Below, piece after piece: positions 26,618 through 35,032 of a stretch of 64,000 bases of DNA. The translations under genes were made by a program, and so were the position numbers. Source of the DNA: Mesorhizobium sp. WSM4311 (lineage in GTDB: Bacteria > Pseudomonadota > Alphaproteobacteria > Rhizobiales > Rhizobiaceae); contig NZ_NSFV01000001.1 in the NCBI RefSeq assembly GCF_002295115.1, forward strand, positions 496,001 to 560,000, written 5' to 3'. The notes beneath the pieces were generated by a model. It did not search any database, was not told the origin of the DNA, and worked only from the letters and a program-made list of their open reading frames with translations. Position 1 is the stretch's first letter; each line of letters begins with the position of its first letter.

Positions 26618-26735
26618 AAATGCGCAATCGCAACATTTTGTATACTTTGTCGCGTTGAGTGGAATCGTTTCTCCTGACACTATGCTGTCAGGAACCAGTT
26701 GGGGTTCCGACGACTGAGGGGCAGTGGTCGATAGC

Positions 26736-27746
26736 ATGACAGGCAAGAGCATCAAGCGACGCAACGCACCGGCCATCGAGTGGCCGACAGTGGTTCTCGC
26801 TTTCTTCTGCTACGGAACATGGCTTGCCACCGGTTTCCTGCTCTGGCCGTCCTATCCCATCCTCGCGCTCGCTCTCCTTGGCTTCATCCTGGCACTGCAG
26901 TCGTCGATCATGCACGAAGTGCTGCATGGCCATCCGACGCGCAGCGCGTTGATCAACGAGGCCTTCGTCTTCCTGCCGATCGGCCTGGTCTGGCCGTTCC
27001 GCCGCTTCAAGACATTGCATTTGCGCCACCATGCCGACGAGCGGCTGACCGATCCGCTCGACGATCCGGAAAGCTATTACCAGGCGCTGTGGCAGCATGA
27101 CGATTTGCCGCCGACGATGAAGTTCCTGCTCAAGATCAACAACACCATGGTCGGCCGTTTCTTCCTTGGCCCCTGGCTGTCCTGCATCGGCTTCTTCATC
27201 GACGATTTCAAGCAGATGATGGCCGGCGACAAGGCGATCCGCAAGGCTTGGCTGCTGCATGCGATCGGCCTCGCCATCGTGGCGCCGATCGTGCAGTTTG
27301 GCTTCGGCATTCCACTGTGGCTCTACATTCTGGCGCCGGTCTGGCTCGGGCAGTCGCTGATCGCGATCCGCACCTTTGCCGAGCATCAGTGGTCCGAGCA
27401 TCCGGAAGGCCGCACGGTGATCATCGAGCGCTCGCCGCTGTCGTTCCTGTTCCTCAACAACAATCTGCACTTCGTCCATCACAAGACGCCTACGGTGGCC
27501 TGGTACAAGCTGCCGAAACTGTTTCGCGAGCGTCGCGACGAATGGCTGCGGATGAACAACGGCTATGCCTATCCGAATTATTTCGCGCTGATCAAAGCCT
27601 ATGCCTTCAAGGCGAAAGAGCCGATCGTGCATCCGGTGCTGCGGCGTGCGCCCGAGCACGGCCGGGCGTTCAAGCCGCGTATCCGGGCGCGCAACATCAA
27701 TGGCCTCGGCACCGCGCCGGTGCCCGCCGAGCCGCCCAAGGAATAA
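26736..27746 (+). CDS. Membrane fatty acid desaturase-type protein
   Basis: A 336-residue integral membrane di-iron protein. The three histidine boxes are HEVLHGH (about residues 60-66), LRHHAD and HFVHH. Several hydrophobic segments separate them (VVLAFFCYGTWLATGFLLW, FILALQSSIM, PLWLYILAPVWLG). It could act on lipid acyl chains or on a carotenoid- or sphingolipid-like substrate. The ATG is used; an in-frame GTG 12 bases upstream lies nearer a GAGGGG site. It is divergent from the XRE regulator. Confidence 0.87.
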   Translation: MTGKSIKRRNAPAIEWPTVVLAFFCYGTWLATGFLLWPSYPILALALLGFILALQSSIMHEVLHGHPTRSALINEAFVFLPIGLVWPFRRFKTLHLRHHADERLTDPLDDPESYYQALWQHDDLPPTMKFLLKINNTMVGRFFLGPWLSCIGFFIDDFKQMMAGDKAIRKAWLLHAIGLAIVAPIVQFGFGIPLWLYILAPVWLGQSLIAIRTFAEHQWSEHPEGRTVIIERSPLSFLFLNNNLHFVHHKTPTVAWYKLPKLFRERRDEWLRMNNGYAYPNYFALIKAYAFKAKEPIVHPVLRRAPEHGRAFKPRIRARNINGLGTAPVPAEPPKE

Positions 27747-27839
27747 TCCGGGGCATCCCTCGGGTTCTGTGTCGGCCAATTCTGATTGGACGCCGCGTTT
27801 TTGCGATCCTTTCTACAGACATGATGATTTGATATCGGC

Positions 27840-28667
27840 ATGAGTGAATCGATTGCGGCCCTGCCGATGTACGATTGGCCCGAAGTGCGCGGCGAGGTCG
27901 ATGCGCAGTGGGCGCTGCTGTGCGATGCCTTCCGGCAAAAGGGCATCGACGCACCGCAAACCATCGTGCGTCGCAATGGCGATCTGCCGCCGGTGCCGGG
28001 CGGCATCCACGATGCCCAGGGGGTCCTGATCGCGCCGGATCCAGCGACATCGCCACCGGATGAACTCGATTATCATATGCTCTGGCTACATCCGGCGCTG
28101 CTGTTCGCGCAGACCTGCTGGGGGCCGATGGAATTCGGCCTGTCGAGCCATGTGCAAGTGGTCGGCCAGCCAAGCTATGACGCCTATGAAGGCGGGCAGG
28201 GCGAACTTTATTCCAGCGCGCTGGTGATGCGGACAGGCGAGGGGCCGGAGGCGCGATCGCCTGCGGATGGCAAGGCCGTGCTGCCGCTCGACCTGCTCCG
28301 CGGCAAACGCTTCACCTTCAACAGCCTGGATTCGATGTCGGGCACTCTCGGCCTGACGCGCGATCTGCAGGCGGCCGGCGAAAGCCTCGATATCTTTTCC
28401 TCGCGCAGCGAAAGCGGCGGTCATCGCGCTTCGATCGTCACTGTTGCCGAGGGCAGGGCAGATGTCGCCGCGATCGACTGCGAGAGCTGGGCGCTGGCGC
28501 AGCGTTTCGAACCGGCGGCACGCAAGGTTGTGATCGTCGGCTGGACCGCACGGCGCAAGGGCCTGCCCTTCATCACTGCCAGGACGACGCCGGAAAAGAC
28601 CGTCCGGGCAATGCGTGAAGCCTTGGCTGGGTTAGCCGAGCAGCCTCGCATCCAGCGGGTAGGTTGA
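27840..28667 (+). CDS. PhnD/SsuA-like substrate-binding fold protein without signal peptide
   Basis: A 275-residue protein with YDWPEVRGEVDAQWALL near the start and the block FNSLDSMSGTLGLTRDL, VTVAEGRADVAAIDCESWAL, typical of phosphonate-type periplasmic binding proteins. It has no export signal and no transporter genes beside it, so it is probably a cytoplasmic ligand-binding protein or an orphan. Its last 36 bases overlap the 3' end of the convergent M24 gene. Confidence 0.75.
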   Translation: MSESIAALPMYDWPEVRGEVDAQWALLCDAFRQKGIDAPQTIVRRNGDLPPVPGGIHDAQGVLIAPDPATSPPDELDYHMLWLHPALLFAQTCWGPMEFGLSSHVQVVGQPSYDAYEGGQGELYSSALVMRTGEGPEARSPADGKAVLPLDLLRGKRFTFNSLDSMSGTLGLTRDLQAAGESLDIFSSRSESGGHRASIVTVAEGRADVAAIDCESWALAQRFEPAARKVVIVGWTARRKGLPFITARTTPEKTVRAMREALAGLAEQPRIQRVG

Positions 28668-29987
28668 AAGCTGCTCGTTGCCGGTCTCGGTGATCAGGAT
28701 CTGCTCCTCGATCTTGACGCCTTCGCGCCCGCCAAGCCTGCCGATATAGCTTTCGACGCACAGCACCATGCCCGGTTCGAGCATGCCGTCCGGCGTGTCC
28801 GGCGTCCAGTCGCTGGCATGTGGCAGCGTCGGGTATTCGTCGGCCAGGCCGACGCCGTGATAGAGCACGCCGTAACGGGTCGGGAAGCAGTCTCCAGGCG
28901 GCACGGCCGAGTGTTCGACAAGGTCACGAAACGAGATGCCCGGCCGCATCAATTCGGTATTGTGGGTGATCTGGTCAGCGGCGATGCGGAACAGGTCGCG
29001 CTGTTCGTTGGTCGGCTTTGTATCGCCGCACAGCCAGGTGCGCGACAGGTCGGCGCAGAAGCCGTAGGGGCCGATCAGGTCGGTGTCGAAGGCGACGAGG
29101 TCGCCGGCCTCGATGATGCGCGACGAGCACTCCTGGAACCACGGATTGGTGCGCGGGCCGGACGCCAGCAGCCGCGTCTCGATCCATTCGCCGCCGCGCG
29201 CAATGTTGCCGCGGTGCAGTTCGGCCCACAACTCGTTCTCGGAAATGCCGGGCTGCAGAGCCTGTTTCATCTCGCCCATCGCCGCCTCGCAGGCAACGAT
29301 GGCGCGGCGCATGGCGAGGATTTCGTCCGGTGATTTGATCAGCCGGGCATTCTCCATCACCGCTTCGCCATTGCCGATCGAGATGCCGAGACGGGCGAGT
29401 TCCTCGACGCCTTCCGGATTGATGTAATCGACCGCGATGCGGCTGTTGCCGCCGCCATGTTCCCTGACCAGATCGGCAATGCCGGCGGCCCAGCGGCGGA
29501 CTTTCTGCTCTGTCAGTTCGCCGCCATAGAGATACATCCACGACACGGCCGGACGCACCCCGTCGACGACGCCGGAATGGTCGGACAGGTGCTCGCAGGA
29601 GAAATAGTCGAACAGCACCACCGGACCCTCGGTGGCGACGAAACAATGCCGAGTCGGATTGTGCGCCACCCACAGCTGCATATTGGTGCTGTCGGTGGCG
29701 TAGCGGATGTTGACGGGATCGTAGAGAAGGGCGCCGGCATAGTCGCGGCGCTTCAGCTCGGCGCGGATGCGCGCCAGCCGGTATTGGCGCATCGCCGGCA
29801 GGTCGGGCGCGGCAATCCCTGCCGCTGCCCATTCAGCTTCCGCCTGCGCGCCATAGCCCAGCACGTGCTGGTTGAGCGAAGCCGCCTTCTGGCGGGAGGC
29901 TTCGCGCAGCGCCTCGATCGAGCCGGGCTCGAACGGCATGATCTTGCGATGGCGGCCAAAACTGCCCTTTGGCCCCGCGCTGTCCAT
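28632..29987 (-). CDS. DddP-like M24-family protein (candidate DMSP lyase)
   Basis: A 451-residue pita-bread-fold protein. Metal ligands in order are Asp301, Asp303, Asp313, His377, Glu412 and Glu427, and Asp383 lies in the motif HGVGLADEYP. As recalled for the Ruegeria DMSP lyase DddP (D295, D297, D307, H371, D377 catalytic, E406, E421), every one is shifted by exactly six. Other shared blocks are RYATDSTNMQLW, RGGEWIETRLLASGPRTNPW and PGMVLCVE. It starts 10 bases after the dimethylglycine dehydrogenase-like gene with TGAGG before the ATG, so they form an operon. DMSP cleavage is plausible; a prolidase-like or other function is possible. Confidence 0.82.
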   Translation of the reverse strand: MDSAGPKGSFGRHRKIMPFEPGSIEALREASRQKAASLNQHVLGYGAQAEAEWAAAGIAAPDLPAMRQYRLARIRAELKRRDYAGALLYDPVNIRYATDSTNMQLWVAHNPTRHCFVATEGPVVLFDYFSCEHLSDHSGVVDGVRPAVSWMYLYGGELTEQKVRRWAAGIADLVREHGGGNSRIAVDYINPEGVEELARLGISIGNGEAVMENARLIKSPDEILAMRRAIVACEAAMGEMKQALQPGISENELWAELHRGNIARGGEWIETRLLASGPRTNPWFQECSSRIIEAGDLVAFDTDLIGPYGFCADLSRTWLCGDTKPTNEQRDLFRIAADQITHNTELMRPGISFRDLVEHSAVPPGDCFPTRYGVLYHGVGLADEYPTLPHASDWTPDTPDGMLEPGMVLCVESYIGRLGGREGVKIEEQILITETGNEQLSTYPLDARLLG

Positions 29988-29996
29988 CGTCGAACC

Positions 29997-32567
29997 TCAG
30001 GTCCGCATCTTCTCGCCGCTCGGGTCGAAAGGCGCTTCGACATTGATTCGCGCCGGGCGGCGGTGCCCGAGGATCTCGATCTCGAAAAGGCCGGCACTTT
30101 CGTCCTCGGCCAGTGCCGCCGGAACGTAGCCCTGCGCCATCGACTTCTGCACATAGTGCGCATAGCCGCCTGATGTGACCCAGCCGACCACGCGCCAGCC
30201 GCCATCGACGATGCCGCGCACGGCGGAAGCGCCTTCGGCGGCGTTGGAGCCGCGCACTTCCTTGCCCTTGTCATCGAAGCGCGGCGCGCCATAGCCATGC
30301 GGCTTTTCCACCGTGCCGTAATCCTTGCTGACCTTGGCCCAGATCGGCTCATCGCCCATGACATCGGCGTCCGCCGCATCGACGATGAAGGAGACGCGAC
30401 GCAGTTTCGGGCCTTCCGCCTGTTCCTTGGCAGCGGCTTCGCGGCCGATGAAGTCGTTCTTCTCGAGCTTGATGAAGCGGTCCATCGCCCCTTCGAACGG
30501 CCCGTAGATCGGCCGCAACTCGCGGAACCAGGTCGGGAAGTTCTTTTCCAGGCGCATCGACAGCAAAGCGCGCATGCCGAAATCGACCAGGCCGAACTCC
30601 TCGCCGGCGTCCTTGATCGCCTTGTACACCAGCCGCTGATAGGCCGGCGCCATCCAGATCTCGTAGCCGAGATCGCCGGTATAGGTGATGCGGTTGACCA
30701 TGCAGGGAGCGCCGCCGACCGCCATCTCGCGGAAATCCATGAAGCGGAAGGCTTTCGTCGAGATGTCGACGTCGACGAGTTTCTGCAAGAGGTCACGGGA
30801 TTTCGGCCCTGCGATCGACAGGCCGACAAGCGTCTGGTCGAAACGGTGGATGCGCACCGAACCGTCCTTCGGCAGGTGCTTCTCGAACCAGCGCATGTGG
30901 TATTTCTGCGCGGCCGACGAACCCCAGATCATGAAGCGGTCCTCGCCGGCCTTGGCGATGGTGAAGTCGCCGATCAGCTTGCCGAATTCGTTGATCATCG
31001 GGGTGAGCACGATGCGGCCGGTCTTCGGCATGCGGTTGGTCATCAGCCGGTTGAGGAACTCTTCCGCGCCCGGTCCCGACACTTCGTATTTGGCGAAGTT
31101 GGCGATTTCGGTGACGCCGACGCGCTCACGCGTGGCGCGCACTTCCTCGCCGATGGGCCCAAAATCGTTGGAGCGATGGAAGGAGACGATGTCCTTCGGT
31201 TCCTTGCCCTTCGGCGCGAACCAGAGCGGGGTTTCAAGACCCCAGGAGTCGCCCATAACGGCGTTGTTGGCGAGCATCGTGTCGTAGAGCGGCGTCGTCT
31301 GGGCCGGCCGCGCGGCCGGCAGCTCCTCGTTGGGGAAACGGATGGAGAAGCGGCGCGAATAGTTTTCGCGCACCTTGGCGTTGGTGTAGCGCAGGCCTGC
31401 CCATTCGCCGAAGCGGGCGACATCCATGCCCCAGACGTCGAAGCCCGGATCGCCATGGACCATCCAGTTCGACAGGGCGAGACCGACGCCGCCGCCCTGG
31501 CTGAAACCGGCCATGACGGCGCAGGCGCACCAGAAATTGGTCAGGCCTTGCACCGGACCGACCAGCGGGTTGCCGTCGAGCGCGAAGGTGAAGGGGCCGT
31601 TGATGATCTGCTTGATGCCGGCCTTCTCGATGCCGGGGAAATGCTTGAAGCCGATCTCCAGCGACGGTGCGATGCGGTCGAGATCGGGCGGCAGCAATTC
31701 GTGGCCGAAATCCCACGGCGTGTTGACCGGGGACCACGGCTTGCAGGCCTTTTCATAGGTGCCGAGCAGGATTCCGTTGCGCTCCTGGCGTGTGTAGATC
31801 TCGCCCTTGAAGTCGAGCACGCCGATCATTTCGCGGCCCGTCGACTTGTTGAACTCCTCGACCTCCGGCATCGGCTCGGTGAGGAGGTACATGTGCTCCA
31901 TGGCCAGCACGGGCAGCTCGACGCCGACCATGCGGCCGATCTCGCGCGCCCACAGGCCGCCGCAATTGACGACATGCTCGGCGTGGACCGTGCCCTGTTC
32001 GGTGACGACGTTCCACGTGCCGTCAGGCTGCTGCGTGAGATCAACGACGCGATTGCGCAGCACGATCTCGGCGCCGAGTTTCTTCGCCGCCTTGGAGTAG
32101 GCGATGGTGGTGCCGGACGGGTCGAGATGGCCTTCCACCGGATCCCACATGGCGCCGACGAAGTTCTTCTCGTCCATCAGCGGGAACATCGCCTTGGCTT
32201 CGGACGGCGTGATCAGCTCGGTGTCCATGCCGAGATAACGCCCCTTGGCATGGGCAAGGCGCAGGAAGTCCATGCGTTCCGGCGTGTCGGCCATCATCAC
32301 GCCGCCGGTCAGGTGCAGCGAGCAGGACTGGCCGGAGATTTCCTCGATCTCCTTGTAGAGTTGCACCGTGTAGGCCTGCAGCTTGGCGACGTTGGGGTCG
32401 CCGTTCAGCGTGTGGAAGCCGCCCGCCGCGTGCCAGGACGAGCCGGAGGTCAACTCCGAGCGCTCGATCAGCATGATGTCGGTCCAGCCGGCCTTGGCCA
32501 GGTGATAGAGCACCGAGCAGCCGACGACACCGCCGCCGATGACAACCGCTTTTGCATGGGATTTCAT
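29997..32567 (-). CDS. Dimethylglycine/sarcosine dehydrogenase-like flavoprotein with GcvT domain
   Basis: An 856-residue protein: FAD-binding DAO domain (VIGGGVVGCSVLYHLAKAG), the conserved SSWHAAGG whose His binds FAD covalently in relatives, an FAO_M linker near residues 370-430, then GcvT and GcvT C-terminal folate-binding domains (FDQTLVGLSIAGPKSRDLL, DLGYEIWM). It would oxidise an N-methyl group and hand the one-carbon unit to tetrahydrofolate, the step after betaine demethylation. Its start overlaps the DUF559 gene stop (ATGA), and the DddP-like gene follows in the same operon. Confidence 0.9.
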   Translation of the reverse strand: MKSHAKAVVIGGGVVGCSVLYHLAKAGWTDIMLIERSELTSGSSWHAAGGFHTLNGDPNVAKLQAYTVQLYKEIEEISGQSCSLHLTGGVMMADTPERMDFLRLAHAKGRYLGMDTELITPSEAKAMFPLMDEKNFVGAMWDPVEGHLDPSGTTIAYSKAAKKLGAEIVLRNRVVDLTQQPDGTWNVVTEQGTVHAEHVVNCGGLWAREIGRMVGVELPVLAMEHMYLLTEPMPEVEEFNKSTGREMIGVLDFKGEIYTRQERNGILLGTYEKACKPWSPVNTPWDFGHELLPPDLDRIAPSLEIGFKHFPGIEKAGIKQIINGPFTFALDGNPLVGPVQGLTNFWCACAVMAGFSQGGGVGLALSNWMVHGDPGFDVWGMDVARFGEWAGLRYTNAKVRENYSRRFSIRFPNEELPAARPAQTTPLYDTMLANNAVMGDSWGLETPLWFAPKGKEPKDIVSFHRSNDFGPIGEEVRATRERVGVTEIANFAKYEVSGPGAEEFLNRLMTNRMPKTGRIVLTPMINEFGKLIGDFTIAKAGEDRFMIWGSSAAQKYHMRWFEKHLPKDGSVRIHRFDQTLVGLSIAGPKSRDLLQKLVDVDISTKAFRFMDFREMAVGGAPCMVNRITYTGDLGYEIWMAPAYQRLVYKAIKDAGEEFGLVDFGMRALLSMRLEKNFPTWFRELRPIYGPFEGAMDRFIKLEKNDFIGREAAAKEQAEGPKLRRVSFIVDAADADVMGDEPIWAKVSKDYGTVEKPHGYGAPRFDDKGKEVRGSNAAEGASAVRGIVDGGWRVVGWVTSGGYAHYVQKSMAQGYVPAALAEDESAGLFEIEILGHRRPARINVEAPFDPSGEKMRT

Positions 32568-33181
32568 GAAGATAGGTCCGTTTTTAGAGAAATTGAATCG
32601 GATAAGCGCGGCGCGAAGACGAAGCGGAGGTCGGAGACAGTGGTATCCTCGACCAGCCTGCCGTCAAGCGCGGCAAGAATGGCTTCACAGACGGAAGTAC
32701 GATGTTTCAGAACGTCATGGTTCCAAAGACGCAGGATCGAATAGCCTTGGCCGCGCATGAAGTCGTCGCGGCGGCGGTCATGTGAACTGCCGGCGTGTTG
32801 CGAGCCGTCAGTCTCAACGACGAGCCTTCGCTCGCGGCAACAGAAGTCAGCAAAAAAGGGGCCGATGGAAAACTGGCGTGTAAAGCGATAGCCGCCAAGC
32901 TTGCGCGCCTTCAGTTCAAGCCAAAGCAATGCTTCCGCCTGATTGCCTGCTTGCCTGAGGTTGCGCACCCGCTGGGTTGTGCCTGTCTTGCGGCGACTGC
33001 GGGGTTGACCAGCGGCTTCCCCCACTCCGTCGCCGCTTCGCGGCGCCACCTCTCCCCCCTCCGGAGGGAGAGGAAGGGAGCGATCCGGGGCACGCTCGCG
33101 CCCTTCCTCTCCCCCGTCGATCGGGGGAGAGGTGTCGAGCGCAGCTCGACGGAGTGGGGGTCGACTGTTCATCAACAACAT
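32564..33181 (-). CDS. DUF559 (Vsr-like) endonuclease-fold protein, N-terminal end derived from an intergenic repeat
   Basis: The conserved part begins about RVRNLRQAGNQAEALLWLEL and runs through YRFTRQFSIGPFFADFCCRE, VETDGSQH and GYSILRLWNHDV, the DUF559 restriction-endonuclease-like fold. The first 55 residues of the longest frame are translation of the palindromic repeat at 33019-33160, so the true start is probably later, for example GTG at 33025. It sits between MttB-2 and the dimethylglycine dehydrogenase gene, coupled to the latter by an ATGA overlap, which looks like a later arrival in an operon. Confidence 0.7.
   Translation of the reverse strand: MLLMNSRPPLRRAALDTSPPIDGGEEGRERAPDRSLPLPPEGGEVAPRSGDGVGEAAGQPRSRRKTGTTQRVRNLRQAGNQAEALLWLELKARKLGGYRFTRQFSIGPFFADFCCRERRLVVETDGSQHAGSSHDRRRDDFMRGQGYSILRLWNHDVLKHRTSVCEAILAALDGRLVEDTTVSDLRFVFAPRLSDSISLKTDLSS
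33019..33160. repeat. Rhizobial palindromic intergenic repeat (142 bases)
   Basis: The outer arms are perfect: CCCCCACTCCGTCG and CGACGGAGTGGGGG. Inside are CTCTCCCCC / GGGGGAGAG pairs and GCCGCTTCGCGGC and GAGCGCAGCTC hairpins. Such elements occur in many copies in Rhizobiales and often flank DUF559 genes. Here it provides the start of the DUF559 reading frame. Confidence 0.8.
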
Positions 33182-33184
33182 TGA

Positions 33185-34762
33185 TCAAAAATCGGTCGGC
33201 GCGCCGCCTTCGGCTGTGCGCTTCTGGACGAAGTCGTTGAGTTCCTCGCGGATCGCCGGATCCATGTAGGGTTCTTCATAGGACGCCAGTCGTTCCTTCC
33301 AGACCTTGTTGGCCTTTTCGAGCGCCGTCGGCGAGCCGGCTTCCGCCCAGGTCTCGAAATTGCGCCAGTCGGAAATGATGGGCGAATAGAAGGCGGTCTT
33401 GTAGCGGTCCTGCGTGTGCTGGGTGCCGAAGAAATGGCCGCCGGGGCCAACCGACTGGATGGCGTCGAAGCCGAGCGCCTCTTCGGACAGGTCGAGCGGG
33501 GTGAGGAATTCGGCCACCATCTGCAACAGGTCGATGTCGAGAATGGTTTTCTCGTAGGAGCAGCGCAGGCCGCCCTCGAGCCAGCCGGCGGCATGCATCA
33601 TCAGATTGCCGCCGCCCTGGATGGCGCCCCATAGCGAGAACACGCTCTCATAGGCCGCCTGCGCGTCGACCGTGTTGGCGGCGCAGGTGTTGGAGGTGCG
33701 GTAGGGGATGTTGTAGCGGCGGGCAAGCTGGCCGCCGACAAGCTGCGCCTTCATATATTCGGGCGTGCCGAAGGCCGGTGAGCCTGACTTCATGTCGACA
33801 TTGGAGGTGAAGCCGCCATAGCCGACGGGTGCTCCCTTGCGTACCATCTGGGCAAAGGCGATGCCGGACAGTGCCTCGGCATTCTGCTGCACCAGCGCGC
33901 CGGCAATGGTGACCGGCGCCATGGCGCCCGACAGGGTGAAGGGCGTGACGACAACGACCTGGCCCTTGCTCGACATCTGGATGATGCCTTCCATCATCGG
34001 CACGTCGAGCTTGAGCGGCGAATTGGTGTTGATGATGGTGAAGACGGACGGCTCCTCGAGCAGTTGCTCGTGGCTGATGCCGCGCGCGATCCTGGCGATC
34101 TCGATGCCATCGACATTGCGCTCCTTGCCGAGCGAATAAATGTGGAACACCTTGTCGGTCAGCGTGGCGAGGTCGCGGATGCATTCGAGGTGGCGCACCG
34201 ACGGATGGATGTCGGTCGGTTCTACCGGATAGCCGCCGGTGCAATTCAGGATGTTGTGCATCTGCGCTAGGCGCAGGAAATTGCGGTAGTCCTGCTGGTT
34301 GCCGGGCCGTCGCCCGCGGTCGATGTCGGAGCAGTTGGGCGCCGACGCCATCATCGAGATGATCAGATTGTCGCCGCCAAAGCGCACATTATGCGCAGGG
34401 TTGCGGGCATGGATGGTGAATTCGGACGGGCAGTGCGAGACGAGTTCGAGGATCATGTCGCTGTCGAAGCGTACGCGCTCCGAGCCTTCGCGCACGTCGG
34501 CGCCATGCGCCTGCATGATGCGACGGGCTTCGTCGTGCAGGACGTCGACACCGATTTCCTTGAGTACGCGCAAGGAGGCGAGGTGGATCGATTCCAGCTC
34601 GTCTTCCGACACCAGCCTGGTCGGCGCCAGCGGGTTTTTCAACTGGCGGAAAGCCGGTTGCTCGAAGGCGGCCGAGCCTCCAGCGCGCTTTCCGGCGCGG
34701 CCGCCACGGCGGGCACGGTCGGGTGCCAGAGCCGGTTCCAAGGGGTTTAGGGCGGCGGTCAT
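33185..34762 (-). CDS. Second MttB-family corrinoid-dependent methyltransferase, without pyrrolysine
   Basis: A 525-residue superfamily member. Its blocks parallel the first copy: GGDNLIISMMASAPNCSDID, FGTPEYMKAQLVGGQLARRY, AAGWLEGGLRCSYEK and SVGPGGHFFGTQHTQ. There is no in-frame stop. The ATG (MTAALNPLEP) has GAGGA 5 bases upstream; an open frame continues far upstream but is not coding. The first 32 residues are Arg/Gly/Ala-rich, as in copy one. No corrinoid protein lies next to it, so it may share the one at 16913. Clustering with dimethylglycine dehydrogenase-like and DddP-like genes suggests a different onium substrate. Confidence 0.9.
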   Translation of the reverse strand: MTAALNPLEPALAPDRARRGGRAGKRAGGSAAFEQPAFRQLKNPLAPTRLVSEDELESIHLASLRVLKEIGVDVLHDEARRIMQAHGADVREGSERVRFDSDMILELVSHCPSEFTIHARNPAHNVRFGGDNLIISMMASAPNCSDIDRGRRPGNQQDYRNFLRLAQMHNILNCTGGYPVEPTDIHPSVRHLECIRDLATLTDKVFHIYSLGKERNVDGIEIARIARGISHEQLLEEPSVFTIINTNSPLKLDVPMMEGIIQMSSKGQVVVVTPFTLSGAMAPVTIAGALVQQNAEALSGIAFAQMVRKGAPVGYGGFTSNVDMKSGSPAFGTPEYMKAQLVGGQLARRYNIPYRTSNTCAANTVDAQAAYESVFSLWGAIQGGGNLMMHAAGWLEGGLRCSYEKTILDIDLLQMVAEFLTPLDLSEEALGFDAIQSVGPGGHFFGTQHTQDRYKTAFYSPIISDWRNFETWAEAGSPTALEKANKVWKERLASYEEPYMDPAIREELNDFVQKRTAEGGAPTDF

Positions 34763-34969
34763 GATGGTCCTCGTAGGATGCGAATAGCGGCCGGCATAAT
34801 GGACCGGCGACCCGCCAGCCATTGCGGAGGCGGCGACCACTAGGGCGAGGGAAGCGACATGCCTGAACGGCAGCCGCATGGCTGCGACATTGCCCGGTCC
34901 ACAGCGTCGCGCCCGACGAGTGCCGAGCGCGATGGATATCGACGGGTCATACGTTACAGTATCGTCTTT

Positions 34970-35002
34970 TACTTCTGACATACTCGCTACTTCTGACATA
35001 CT
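34970..35002. repeat. Two direct copies of TACTTCTGACATACT
   Basis: Two identical 15-base copies at 34970-34984 and 34988-35002, an 18-base period, 31 bases upstream of the phospholipase D-like gene start. They may bind a regulator in tandem or be a small local duplication. Confidence 0.6.
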
Positions 35003-35032
35003 TGCGCGCCGAGTGTCTCTGGAGGGACAGCC

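Noticed and set aside
17901..34762. Possible pyrrolysine-type MttB (in-frame UAG)
   Set aside because: Neither MttB frame contains an internal amber codon and no pylS-like gene is in the window; both are the non-Pyl branch.
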